A DNA stretch of 64,000 nucleotides from WQXF01 sp031552825 (GCA_031552825.1 JAVBMD010000016.1:62001-126000), one strand, 5' to 3'. Positions 14,449 through 23,862 are shown, counted from the first letter of the stretch. Made by a program: numbers and translations. Notes: generated by a model not told the origin, from the letters alone.

Positions 14449-14608
14449 ATGCAGTTTTCTTAACTTCCCCATACCTCACGCCAACCTTGAACGCCTCGGC
14501 TACTAACTGAACGTCCCGCTGCTCGCCCGGCTGCATTTCGCGCATAGTTGCGATCAGCACCTCCAATTCCGTGCGCGCAACGTCGGTCAGTTTGTGATTT
14601 TCATTCAA
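14447..14608 (-). CDS. Small early protein in the Cro position (53 aa)
   Basis: Begins at a TTG at 14608 with SD AAGGAGGG and ends in TAA at 14447-14449. The product is MNENHKLTDVARTELEVLIA..., helical, and ends VRYGEVKKTA. It is divergent from the repressor and has its own strong promoter (14650-14678). By position it could be a Cro-like or early regulator, but no helix-turn-helix is obvious. The 3' end overlaps the last cassette terminator. Confidence 0.65.
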   Translation of the reverse strand: MNENHKLTDVARTELEVLIATMREMQPGEQRDVQLVAEAFKVGVRYGEVKKTA

Positions 14609-14649
14609 TGTGATCCCTCCTTAGTGTTTTGTTGTCTTGCTCTAGGCAT

Positions 14650-14678
14650 ACAATATCATGCATATAGCATATTGTCAA
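14650..14678 (-). promoter_or_regulatory. Early (PR-like) promoter
   Basis: On the minus strand: TTGACA (14673-14678), 17-bp spacer, TATTGT (14650-14655). The -35 is perfect and is the centre of the palindrome ATATTGACAATAT, a likely operator. It drives the 53-aa gene and perhaps the whole early operon. Confidence 0.75.
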
Positions 14679-14703
14679 TATGTTTTTCTTGCCTGAAGCA
14701 TAT
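14660..14703. promoter_or_regulatory. Operator cluster between divergent promoters
   Basis: GCATAT occurs at 14660-14665, 14667-14672 and 14698-14703, and the palindrome ATATTGTCAATAT lies between them. The sites overlap both promoters, as expected for a repressor switch. Confidence 0.5.
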
Positions 14704-14717
14704 TTTTGTGCTATAAT
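14689..14717 (+). promoter_or_regulatory. Repressor promoter
   Basis: TTGCCT (14689-14694), 17-bp spacer, perfect TATAAT (14712-14717). It reads into the repressor gene at 14738. Confidence 0.8.
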
Positions 14718-14737
14718 TTGCCCGAGGTGATGATACA

Positions 14738-15235
14738 GTGACATTTGGACAGAAAATGGACTATATTCTTTTATCAAAAAATGAAAAGCAAATTGATTTT
14801 GCAAAAAAACTTAAGATTGCGCAATCGCATGCTTCCCGGTTAATTGCCGACAAGGCTAAGCCTAGCGAGCGCCTGATCGACGACATCTGTGAGACGTACA
14901 GCGTCAACCGCGCTTGGCTACTCGACGAGAGCGACGAGCCGTGGGCGAACGTCACCGATAATGACTTCGTTTCCGCTATCATCGCGGCATACAACCTCAG
15001 CGGCCCAATCCGCAGCGTGGTGGAAATCTACCTCGACCTTTCCGATGAGCAGCGCACCGGGCTGGCGCGTTTGGTCGAGATGGTACGTTGCGTACAAAAA
15101 AAAGCTGCCCCGCAGGGCAGCGAAGACGATCTCAGTTACGAACAAGAGCAGGCTATTTCCACCCGGCTTGCCGCCGAGCTTGCGGCAAGGCTCCCAGACG
15201 AGAATGTTCTAGGCGCGCTGGAGGAAGAAATTTAA
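14738..15235 (+). CDS. Phage repressor, XRE-type helix-turn-helix
   Basis: 165 aa from a GTG at 14738 (SD GAGGTGA). Residues about 5-62 form the DNA-binding domain (KQIDFAKKLKIAQSHASRLIADKAKPS, then LIDDICETYSVNRAWLLDE). The C-terminal half is helical and acidic (SDEQRTGLARLVEMV). There is no peptidase domain with a Ser/Lys pair, so it cannot self-cleave like lambda CI; relief of repression would need another factor, perhaps the SOS-controlled gene next to it. It keeps the early promoter silent. Confidence 0.85.
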   Translation: MTFGQKMDYILLSKNEKQIDFAKKLKIAQSHASRLIADKAKPSERLIDDICETYSVNRAWLLDESDEPWANVTDNDFVSAIIAAYNLSGPIRSVVEIYLDLSDEQRTGLARLVEMVRCVQKKAAPQGSEDDLSYEQEQAISTRLAAELAARLPDENVLGALEEEI

Positions 15236-15356
15236 CCGCCTCCGCGTTTTGATGGCGTGCGGTATTAAGGATGATGGTATCCTTGATGTTGGGGATGATG
15301 ATCCATTTGGATTGGTATAACTCCGGTATTGCCATTTCAACGATCTGCCTGCGCAC
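15153..15356 (-). CDS. Small SOS-controlled protein, possible antirepressor (67 aa)
   Basis: A GTG at 15356 follows GAGGAGG at seven bases, and a TTGCGT-17-TATTAT promoter with a LexA box lies just upstream. The product starts MRRQIVEMAIPELYQS and ends in a basic tail. The last 83 bases overlap the 3' end of the repressor gene antisense. Known LexA-controlled phage genes such as tum of coliphage 186 encode antirepressors; by position and control this gene could do the same, which is inference. The family is not recognised and the C-terminal half may be shaped by the overlap. Confidence 0.5.
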   Translation of the reverse strand: MRRQIVEMAIPELYQSKWIIIPNIKDTIILNTARHQNAEAVKFLPPARLEHSRLGALPQARRQAGWK

Positions 15357-15381
15357 GCCTTCGCCTCCTCGCGAATTATTG

Positions 15382-15395
15382 CGAACTGTTGTTCG
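15382..15395. promoter_or_regulatory. LexA/DinR SOS box
   Basis: CGAACTGTTGTTCG fits the Gram-positive LexA consensus CGAAC-N4-GTTCG exactly. It lies just downstream of the minus-strand start point predicted from the -10 at 15410-15415. Confidence 0.8.
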
Positions 15396-15409
15396 TGTTT
15401 TATGCCATC

Positions 15410-15438
15410 ATAATAGCATCATCTTACAAAAAACGCAA
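15410..15438 (-). promoter_or_regulatory. SOS-controlled minus-strand promoter
   Basis: On the minus strand TTGCGT, a 17-bp spacer and TATTAT (15410-15415). The LexA box lies 15 bases downstream of the -10, so LexA would block transcription at the start. Confidence 0.6.
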
Positions 15439-15448
15439 CCGCTATAGG

Positions 15449-15477
15449 TTGTATTGCTCGTTATGCGAACATACAAT
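15449..15477 (+). promoter_or_regulatory. Recombinase promoter with palindromic operator
   Basis: TTGTAT (15449-15454), 17-bp spacer, TACAAT (15472-15477). The same bases form an imperfect palindrome, TTGTATTGCTCG and CGAACATACAA, which may be an operator that shuts the recombinase off in the lysogen. Confidence 0.55.
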
Positions 15478-15564
15478 CTTATATTTTTATAGGAAGCTCA
15501 TTTTTGCGAATAACAAAATTTTGCTTCTGGCACGCTAAGGGTGCCAGCAAAAGGAGGTACACCG

Positions 15565-17160
15565 ATGCGCTTAGCCGCCTATGCCCGCTACTCGAGCGAC
15601 ATGCAGCGCCATGAATCCATCACCGCGCAGCTGCGCGCCATCGACGACTATGCCGCCGCGCGTGGCCACGAAATCATTGTCACATACACCGACGAGGCAG
15701 TCTCCGGACGCAGCATGAAGCGCCCACAATTTCTTGCCATGATGGCCGCCGCCCGGCGGCGCGAGTTCGACGGCGTTATCGTTTATTACCTCGCCCGCCT
15801 TTCGCGCAGCCTAGAAGATCATGTGCTGATCGAGCGGGATTTTAAGCGCCTAAACATGCCGATCATCTCCGTAAAGGAGCCGGACGGTGATTCGCCGAAC
15901 GGCCGCATGGTGCGCGGCATCATGCAGGTGCTCTCCCAGCACGAGAGCGAGCAGCTCGGCGAGCGCGTACTATACGGCCTGCGCGAATCGGCATACAAGG
16001 GCGTATACATGGGCAGCGCCCCCGTCGGATATGCGAAGGATGCCGAGAAGCGGTTGATCGCCGATCCGCGAACCGCGCCGCACGTTTTAAAAATTTTCGA
16101 AATGTTTCTTTCCGGTCGCACTTATTTCGAATGCTCCGATTATTTAGCCACGTGCGGGATTCTTAGCCCTCAAACAGGGCGCCCCTATGATCCATCCACG
16201 ATGTCCTTCATATTCCGCAACCGCGTTTATATCGGCGAATATGCCTATGGCATCGGCAACGGACGCACGAAACCCGGCCCGAATGCCGCAGATGCGATCG
16301 TCATCCCCGGCGGTGTTCCGGCTATCGTTCCCGAAGCGCTTTTCAATGCCGTGAACGACCGGCTGGCAAACTTCCGCGCGGTACGCAGGTCATTCAACGC
16401 GAACCATTTCTATCCTCTAACCGGGCACCTGACTTGTTCCTGCTGCGGCAATAAAATAACCGGATCGCATTGCACCGCCAACCGCAGTCGCAACGAATAT
16501 TATTACTACCTTTGCACAACCTGCATGACAAAAAAGCAACAGCGCATCGCGCCAGAACGTTCCTACTCCACGCGCGCCGAACTTCTTGAAGCCCGCGTGC
16601 TGCGCATTCTGCGCGAGGAAGTCTTTTCCCCCGCCGCCCTGCAGCGCATCGCCGCCGAAATCCACCGCGGCCTCACCGAGGGCATGAAAGGCTCATCTTT
16701 CCCCACGCTATCGGCGCGAGTGCGCGTTCTGGATCGCGAGATCAAGAACTGCATTGAGGCCATTACCGCCGTTGGTGTCTCCCCCGCTCTTGCCGCCGCG
16801 CTAAAGGAAAAAGAGGCGGAACGCGCCAGTGTGATGGCACAGCTACGCGCCATCAAAACACCAACATCAATTCCGCCTCAGTCGTTTATACAGTCAAGCC
16901 TGCAAAAACGATACAGGGATTTTACCCTAAGCGAAGAAAACTTCGCAGACGCGCTACAAGCAATAAACTTCAAGGGGACGTACTTCTGCACCGAGCCACG
17001 CAGCGATTTTAGGGTCGAGGCAACATGCGCGCTTCATTTGTGTGACGATGAAGTTGGTTCGCCCACCTCGTCTAAGAACAGCACGCCACCGTGCGCCTTG
17101 GATACCGCGCCAGGTTTCGGCTGCGGCACGCCCTGCACGCCCAGCTGCCCCGCGCCCTGA
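15565..17160 (+). CDS. Large serine recombinase (integrase)
   Basis: 531 aa from ATG 15565 (SD AAGGAGGT). The catalytic domain (1-150) has YARYSS with the likely nucleophile Ser10 and the LARLSRSLEDH and GIMQVLSQHESEQLGERV segments. It is followed by the recombinase domain (about 155-270), a zinc ribbon (TCSCCG ... LCTTC, about 290-325) and a coiled coil (about 380-440). It is the likely enzyme for integration in lonB. The natural protein should end near residue 498, because the last 33 or so residues are read from the antisense strand of lonB. In the excised circle the 3' end would differ. Confidence 0.92.
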   Translation: MRLAAYARYSSDMQRHESITAQLRAIDDYAAARGHEIIVTYTDEAVSGRSMKRPQFLAMMAAARRREFDGVIVYYLARLSRSLEDHVLIERDFKRLNMPIISVKEPDGDSPNGRMVRGIMQVLSQHESEQLGERVLYGLRESAYKGVYMGSAPVGYAKDAEKRLIADPRTAPHVLKIFEMFLSGRTYFECSDYLATCGILSPQTGRPYDPSTMSFIFRNRVYIGEYAYGIGNGRTKPGPNAADAIVIPGGVPAIVPEALFNAVNDRLANFRAVRRSFNANHFYPLTGHLTCSCCGNKITGSHCTANRSRNEYYYYLCTTCMTKKQQRIAPERSYSTRAELLEARVLRILREEVFSPAALQRIAAEIHRGLTEGMKGSSFPTLSARVRVLDREIKNCIEAITAVGVSPALAAALKEKEAERASVMAQLRAIKTPTSIPPQSFIQSSLQKRYRDFTLSEENFADALQAINFKGTYFCTEPRSDFRVEATCALHLCDDEVGSPTSSKNSTPPCALDTAPGFGCGTPCTPSCPAP

Positions 17161-17624
17161 TAGATCGGATCATGCACTGAGCCGATCAGCGGGTCTGCGA
17201 TGGCGCGCTCATCGAAGCGCACGCAAGTGGCGTCCATCTCGATAAAGGGTGCGTCAGCGGCGAACGGCGTGCCGCGCGTCTTTTTCGCCGCCTCAAGCAC
17301 CAATCGCGCGGCGCAGGTTTTTCCGATGCCCGGCGGTCCGTAGATTATCACGTGCTGCGGGTTGGGGCCGCACAGAATGGCCTCCAGCGCACGGATGCCC
17401 TCCTGCTGGCCGATGATGTCCTCAAACCGCGTCGGGCGCACCCGCTCGCTGAGCGGCTCGCTCAAACGTACGGCGCGCATGCGCTGCAGCCTCTCCATTT
17501 CGCGGCTGCTCTCGCGCCGTATGGCGGGCTGCTGCTTGCGCTGCTGCCGCAATTGCACAAAGAAATACACGCCGATGACCAACGTCACCAGCAATTGGAT
17601 CCCAAACAATGCGATGCTGAACAA
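17034..17624 (-). pseudogene. lonB: lonB, N-terminal part, interrupted by the prophage
   Basis: 196 codons of an ATP-dependent LonB-type protease (the Bacillus protein is about 550 aa). A TTG at 17624 with SD GGGAGG starts an N-terminal membrane helix (residues 2-24), followed by an AAA+ domain with Walker A GPPGIGKT (96-103) and Walker B VLFLDE (181-186). The frame then runs into phage sequence, so the rest of AAA+ and the Ser-Lys protease domain are missing here and should lie beyond the left end of the prophage. It follows clpX in the usual order. In B. subtilis LonB works in the forespore. Excision would restore the gene. Confidence 0.85.
17040..17075. other. Right attachment junction (attR) in lonB
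   Basis: On the minus strand the lonB frame reads GGVLFLDEVGE and then changes to PTSSSHK and a stop. The family continues with a Leu-His-Pro stretch at this point. The change falls at about 17058. The two-base core cannot be found without the other junction, which is outside the window. Confidence 0.75.
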
Positions 17625-17721
17625 AGCGTTTCCTCCCTATCAATCATGTTGTTGCGCTTTCGTCGTAGCTAGGATGCTTGCGTCGGCGCGCGAACATGCG
17701 GGAGGTTGCTGGCAATTTTTT

Positions 17722-17762
17722 AAAACCGCCGCGCGATGTTGCCATCGCACGACGGTTTTTTC
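17722..17762. terminator. Bidirectional terminator after clpX
   Basis: AAAACCG and CGGTTTT flank an imperfect stem (GCGCGATG / CATCGCAC) with T-runs on either strand. It ends the clpX transcript before lonB. Confidence 0.7.
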
Positions 17763-17768
17763 GTTATT

Positions 17769-19088
<1,320 letters not shown>

Positions 19089-19125
19089 TGTTCACCTCAT
19101 TGTTTTCTGTTGCGGTCGGCGACAT

Positions 19126-19716
19126 TTAGGCGCGGCTGCGGGGATTGTAGATCTCGTCGATGATGCCGTAAGCGCGCGCTTCCTCGGCGGACATGAAGTA
19201 ATCGCGCTCCACGTCGCGCTCGATATCCGACAGCGGGCGGCCGGTCATCTCGCTCATCAGTCCGTTCATTTTGGCTTTGGTGCGCTGCAGCCACTCCGCC
19301 TGAATCAGCACATCGGTGGCCTGCCCGCGCGCGCCGCCCGAAGGTTGATGGATCATGACCTCGCTGTTGGGCAGCGCAAGGCGCTTTCCCCTCGCGCCCG
19401 CCATTAGCAGGAACGCGCCCATAGAGGCCGCCATACCGATGCATACCGTGCGCACCTGCGGCTTGATGTAGCGCATGGTGTCAAAGATCGCCATGCCCGC
19501 CGTCACCGAGCCGCCGGGGCTGTTGATATACATCGAAATATCGGAATCCGGATTCTCCATCTCTAAAAAGAGCAACTGCGCCACGATGAGATTGGCCATC
19601 TCGTCGTGTACTTCCCCGCCGAGGAACACAATACGATCCTTTAGCAACCGGGAATAGATATCATATGAACGCTCGCCGCGGTTGGTTTGCTCCACTACCA
19701 TGGGGATCAGGCTCAT
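19126..19716 (-). CDS. clpP: ATP-dependent Clp protease proteolytic subunit ClpP
   Basis: 196 aa, full length. The catalytic triad is Ser98 (in AASMGAF), His123 (MIHQPSGG) and Asp172 (RDYF), matching Ser97/His122/Asp171 of E. coli. The product forms a 14-subunit chamber docked by ClpX. It lies 60 bases after tig and just ahead of clpX. Confidence 0.97.
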   Translation of the reverse strand: MSLIPMVVEQTNRGERSYDIYSRLLKDRIVFLGGEVHDEMANLIVAQLLFLEMENPDSDISMYINSPGGSVTAGMAIFDTMRYIKPQVRTVCIGMAASMGAFLLMAGARGKRLALPNSEVMIHQPSGGARGQATDVLIQAEWLQRTKAKMNGLMSEMTGRPLSDIERDVERDYFMSAEEARAYGIIDEIYNPRSRA

Positions 19717-19776
19717 ACCGCATACCTCCTCGTGCCATTGATTTTATTGGCAGCATCTTTGGTTTTTTGTGCGTGA

Positions 19777-21141
19777 TTACGCTTCTTCTTTCTTGGAACG
19801 GCGGGTACGCTTGGGCTTCTCCTCGCCATCCTCGTGGGCGTGGTCGTGATGCTCCGCCACCGGGATGGCGGTGTCGGTGAGCAGCTTGATGACCTTGTTG
19901 ACCTTGGTCACGTCCTCAAAGTACGCACGGTCGTCTTCACTCAACCCGGTTTTGAAGTCCTCCAGCGACTTTTGGCTCTGCTCCGCATACTTCGTCATCT
20001 CGGCATCGATCTCGGCATCGCTTGCCTCGACGCCCTCGGCCTTGGCGATGGCTTCCAGCACCAGATTGCCCTTCACGCGGAGCAACGCCTGCTCGTGATA
20101 CTGCTCGCGCAGGCTTTCCGGTGTCTGGCCGGTGTATTGCAGGAAGTCCTGCAGACGCAACCCTTGGTACATCAAGCGCATTTCGAAGTCGCGCACCATG
20201 TTGTCGACTTGGCGTTGCACCATGGGCTCCGGCACGTCGAGCTCGGCGTTCTCCACCGCCGCGTCGATGGCGGCGTTTTCGAAGGCGTTCTTGATATGCT
20301 CGGCGGCGTCCGCCTCCAGCTTTGCCCGGATATCGGCCTTATATGCATCGACGGTATCGAATTCCGATACGTCGCGCACAAAATCATCGTCAAGCGCCGG
20401 CAGTTCCTTGCGCTGAATGCCGTGTACCTTGGTATGGAACACCGCGTCCTTCCCGGCCAATTCTTCGGCGTGATATTCCTTCGGGAAGGCAACCTTCAGG
20501 TCGCGCTCCTCGCCAATCTTCATGCCCGCCATCTGCTCCTCGAAGCCCGGGATGAACTGGCCGGAGCCGATGGTCAGCTTCTGCTGCTCCGCGGTGCCAC
20601 CCGCAAAGGCCACGCCGTCGACGGTGCCCGCGTAGTCCAGCGTCACGATATCGCCGTCCTGCACGGCTCCATCCTCGATGTCCAGCATGCGGCTGACCTT
20701 TTCGCGATCGGCCTCGATGCGCTTCTCCACATCCTCGTCGGTCACAGGATGCTCATGCTTGGGCACCTCAAGGCCCTTGTACGCACCCAGCTTTACTTCG
20801 GGGCGCACAAATACCTCGGCGGTGAACACCAGCGGCTCCCCAGCCTCCATCTTTTCCACATCCAAGCTGGGGCGATCCACGGTATGCAAATCGTGCTCCT
20901 TGATGGCCTGCTCATAAGCATCCGGGAACAAGGCTTCGAGCGCTTCCTCATAAAAGAAGCTCTCGCCATACATATTTTCAATCAGCTTGCGCGGCGCCTT
21001 CCCCTTGCGAAACCCTGGCACATTGATGCGCCCCCGCAGCTTAAGATAGGCCTGCGCAATGCCCTTCTCAAAGGTTTCGGCATCCGCCTCAAAGCGGATC
21101 TTTACTTTGTTGCTGGAGAGTTTTTCCACAGTTGTGATCAT
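19777..21141 (-). CDS. tig: Trigger factor
   Basis: 454 aa from ATG 21141 (SD GGGAGG). The N-terminal ribosome-binding domain has the loop GFRKGKAPR (about 41-49), the middle FKBP-type prolyl isomerase domain starts at about 160, and the C-terminal chaperone domain follows. The extreme C-terminus carries a His/Asp run (EHHDHAHEDGEE) and a basic tail (KPKRTRRSKKEEA), which is more than most trigger factors have. It is the first gene of the tig-clpP-clpX operon. Confidence 0.96.
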   Translation of the reverse strand: MITTVEKLSSNKVKIRFEADAETFEKGIAQAYLKLRGRINVPGFRKGKAPRKLIENMYGESFFYEEALEALFPDAYEQAIKEHDLHTVDRPSLDVEKMEAGEPLVFTAEVFVRPEVKLGAYKGLEVPKHEHPVTDEDVEKRIEADREKVSRMLDIEDGAVQDGDIVTLDYAGTVDGVAFAGGTAEQQKLTIGSGQFIPGFEEQMAGMKIGEERDLKVAFPKEYHAEELAGKDAVFHTKVHGIQRKELPALDDDFVRDVSEFDTVDAYKADIRAKLEADAAEHIKNAFENAAIDAAVENAELDVPEPMVQRQVDNMVRDFEMRLMYQGLRLQDFLQYTGQTPESLREQYHEQALLRVKGNLVLEAIAKAEGVEASDAEIDAEMTKYAEQSQKSLEDFKTGLSEDDRAYFEDVTKVNKVIKLLTDTAIPVAEHHDHAHEDGEEKPKRTRRSKKEEA

Positions 21142-21307
21142 TCGGTACGTTCCTCCCGAAAAAAGTCGGCATGCCAAACGGAAGCCTTGGCAAAACGCTA
21201 ACTGGTAGTATACCACGCGCGTGTTGGAAATTCAACCAGACATTGAATGCAAAAGCGAATCCACCAAGCAGATTTGCACCAATCTCGCTATCTTATGCGG
21301 CAGGACG

Positions 21308-21346
21308 AAAAAAAGCCCGCGTCACAGGCGGACGCGGAACCTTTTT
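21308..21346 (-). terminator. Terminator after the LysM gene
   Basis: CCGCGTC and GACGCGG pair on the minus strand, followed by a run of seven T. It lies 10 bases after the stop. Confidence 0.8.
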
Positions 21347-21352
21347 CCTTCG

Positions 21353-21919
21353 CTAATACAGGCGCAGCTGTTGGCCCACGACGATTCGGTTCGGGTTGCT
21401 GATGCCGTTGATCGCCACCAGATCGTCCTTGTTCAGCCCATACCGGCGGGCAATGCCCGACAGCGTGTCGCCGCGCTGCACATAGTAATAGTTGTCAACC
21501 ACCCTGCCGATATCACCGGAACCCGGATTGATCCACAGCCGGTCGCCCACCCTGATCTGATCGGGATCCGCGATGCCGTTAAGATCGGCAATGCTCTCCA
21601 CGGTGGTGTTATACCGGCTGGCAATCTTGCGCAGCGTGTCGCCCCGCCTGATGGTGTAGAGCCCGTCATAGGTAAGGCCGGAGGTTTGGTACACGGTGGG
21701 TACCAGCAGCACTTGCCCAGCACGAATCCGATCCGGATCCTCGATGGCGTTGAGCGCGATGAGGTCGTTGACCGATGAATTGTGACGATTGGCGATTTTG
21801 AGCAGCGTATCCCCACGGCGCACGGTGTAATAGGAGTAATCCGCAAGAGCCGTCGGGAGAATGGAAAAACATAGCGTAAGCACCGTCAAAACCACGACCG
21901 ATTTACGCAAAGCTTTCAT
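21353..21919 (-). CDS. Secreted protein with three LysM domains
   Basis: 188 aa. A signal peptide (about 1-26, ends ALA) precedes three LysM repeats at about 30-74, 86-130 and 142-186, each with YTVRRGDTL-like starts and an LNAI/LNGI/INGI core. No catalytic domain is present, so it probably binds peptidoglycan or the spore cortex. The monocistronic unit has its own terminator. Confidence 0.9.
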   Translation of the reverse strand: MKALRKSVVVLTVLTLCFSILPTALADYSYYTVRRGDTLLKIANRHNSSVNDLIALNAIEDPDRIRAGQVLLVPTVYQTSGLTYDGLYTIRRGDTLRKIASRYNTTVESIADLNGIADPDQIRVGDRLWINPGSGDIGRVVDNYYYVQRGDTLSGIARRYGLNKDDLVAINGISNPNRIVVGQQLRLY

Positions 21920-22038
21920 ATTCGTCCTCCTTCAGCTCGTTTTTTTTGGAAGTTCCCTTCCATACTATTAGACGATCTGGCGCAACAAAACGTTGCGAAA
22001 AAGGAGTACTTTTGCGTGAATATTTCATGAATTTTGTT

Positions 22039-23862
22039 TTACGGAACCGTCTCCAATTGCAAGGATCCCGCCAGCGTCACCACGCGAAACAACCCGCCAT
22101 CAACAATCGACGCCGGATCGGAGAACAACGACGAGAACCGCCCCGCGAAGGCCGCGAGATCCCCCGCGCGATACAGATAGAGGTGCGTCGCGCCACCGCC
22201 GCGCAGCGCTTCCGCTAGCGCCGCCGCCGGATCCTTCAGTTCCCACACGTCCTCAGGCACCCACTCGATCTCCTCCGGCGTGAAGGCATAGTTCGCCTGA
22301 TACAGCTCGTAGCCGGTTAAGCCCTGCCCCCAGCACCACACGCGCGCCGCTTCATCCTGCGCTTTGGCGCGCCGCTGAACCTCCTCAAAAGGCCGCAACG
22401 CATCCTGCGTATAGTCGATCTGGATCTGCGCTTCATAGGTGCTGCGCTTGAAAGCCATCCACGAAACGTAGGGATGCATGATCGCAAAGGCCAGCGCCGC
22501 GCACAGCGCGCCGCGCCACCACCACCCGCGCGCGGTGAGCGCGTCGCGCACCGAAACATACGCAAGGATGGCAAACACGCCGAGGAAATAGCTGCCCATA
22601 TAGCGTGACATGGAGGCCAGCCCGGTGCCCTCGCCTTCGCCGAACACGAATACATAAACCGATAGCAGCATACCCGCGTAGGCCACGCAGCCAGCCATCA
22701 GGCAAAAAAACGTCCATCCCATTTCCGCGCGCCTGCCCTTGGGGCGCAGCGCCACGCAAGGAAGAATCAGCGCGAAGAACAGCTGGATCACCTGCGCAAA
22801 GCTGGCGCGGATCGTCTTTCCGTAGAGGCGGTCGTGAATCACCGCGCGCAAAAAGTTGCGGATCGTATCATATTGGTAGGCGGGCGCGCGCCGCTGAATG
22901 AGGGCGAGCAGCCCTTCCGGCGTCATGCCACCCAACATAAAGACACCGGGGACACGCAACGATTTAAAATAGATCTGCCACGAGCCGAAGGCCAATAGCA
23001 CCGCCGCCGCGGGCAACGCCATCCACCAGCTCCGTTGCCGCCAGCTGCGCTTTTGCAGCGCGAGGATCAGCAGCGCGATCAGCGCCACGCCAAAGCCCGC
23101 CGTCTTGGTCAGCGTTAGCACCGCCGCCGCCATGCCGATGGCGATCCAATCCGCCGGGGCGCTCTCGCCGTCGAGCCAGCTCAGCACGATATAGGCAAAC
23201 AGCAGCCCCAGTACCGGATCGGCATAGATCGAAATATATGCTTCTTCAAAAAATATCATCGGCAGCACGACGACGATGGGCAGCAGGAGCAGCGCCATCC
23301 ATGCGCGCTTCCAGCCTATATGCCGGAACACCGGCAACTGCACCGCGCACAAAAAGATCGAGAAAGCGCGGTACAGCATGTCCTCGCGAAACGCGCCGCC
23401 GCTTTGCGCAAAGAAAAATTCGAGCAGCGCCATCGCAGGCGGATATTCGCGGAAAACGGTGTTGGCCCCTGCGCCATTGCCGAAGCCGCCAACATAGAAC
23501 ATATTCTTGACCACCGTCGCCCAGTGGGAAAAATCATCCCACACAAAGGGGCGGCGCCCCGTATGTACGATCCAGAATCCGAAGAACACCACCGCAAACG
23601 CCGCAAAGCCAGGCGTAATCAGCTGCCCGAATACCGATACTTTTCCTAACCGCGCCTCGCGCGCAGCAAAAACAAGCGCCGCTGCGCCCATCGCCCAAAC
23701 CAAGTACACGCCCGCGCGCACCGATCCGCACAGCCCGCACACGTACAAAACCAAAATCAGCGCAAAAAAAGAGAGCGGAAGCGTCTGCTCGAACCTGCGC
23801 TCCAGCAGCGCCGCGCCCGCAAAGCTTAGCGCGCAAAGCAGGCAAAAAATTAAAACGGCCAT
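22039..23862 (-). CDS. Polytopic membrane protein, GT-C glycosyltransferase-like
   Basis: 607 aa from ATG 23862 (SD GGAGG). About 12 hydrophobic segments fill residues 1-480, and a C-terminal soluble part of about 110 residues follows. The first loop carries WDDFSHWATVVKNMF, similar to the acidic first-loop motif of GT-C enzymes that use lipid-linked sugars. The substrate is not clear. It is divergent from the beta-glucan synthase gene, with 136 bases between starts, so the two may share control of cell-surface glycans (inference). Confidence 0.65.
   Translation of the reverse strand: MAVLIFCLLCALSFAGAALLERRFEQTLPLSFFALILVLYVCGLCGSVRAGVYLVWAMGAAALVFAAREARLGKVSVFGQLITPGFAAFAVVFFGFWIVHTGRRPFVWDDFSHWATVVKNMFYVGGFGNGAGANTVFREYPPAMALLEFFFAQSGGAFREDMLYRAFSIFLCAVQLPVFRHIGWKRAWMALLLLPIVVVLPMIFFEEAYISIYADPVLGLLFAYIVLSWLDGESAPADWIAIGMAAAVLTLTKTAGFGVALIALLILALQKRSWRQRSWWMALPAAAVLLAFGSWQIYFKSLRVPGVFMLGGMTPEGLLALIQRRAPAYQYDTIRNFLRAVIHDRLYGKTIRASFAQVIQLFFALILPCVALRPKGRRAEMGWTFFCLMAGCVAYAGMLLSVYVFVFGEGEGTGLASMSRYMGSYFLGVFAILAYVSVRDALTARGWWWRGALCAALAFAIMHPYVSWMAFKRSTYEAQIQIDYTQDALRPFEEVQRRAKAQDEAARVWCWGQGLTGYELYQANYAFTPEEIEWVPEDVWELKDPAAALAEALRGGGATHLYLYRAGDLAAFAGRFSSLFSDPASIVDGGLFRVVTLAGSLQLETVP

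Larger units (their letters stand above)
1..17058. mobile_element. Prophage (right part) integrated in lonB
   Basis: The region holds phage replication genes (DnaB, DnaD-like), a RinA-like regulator, ORF6C, DUF3102, DUF6948-like and Gly-rich phage families, a repressor switch with an SOS box, and a large serine recombinase at its right edge. The right boundary is placed near 17058, where the lonB reading frame (minus strand) stops matching the family directly after its Walker B motif. The left end, with the expected terminase, capsid and tail genes, is outside the window. The plus-strand cargo block (11100-14450) looks less G+C-rich than the host genes. Coordinates of the exact crossover are uncertain by some tens of bases. 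Confidence 0.92.

Noticed and set aside
17034..17624. The short lonB frame as a natural small protein
   Set aside because: It ends inside the AAA+ core right after Walker B, and the last seven residues come from phage sequence.
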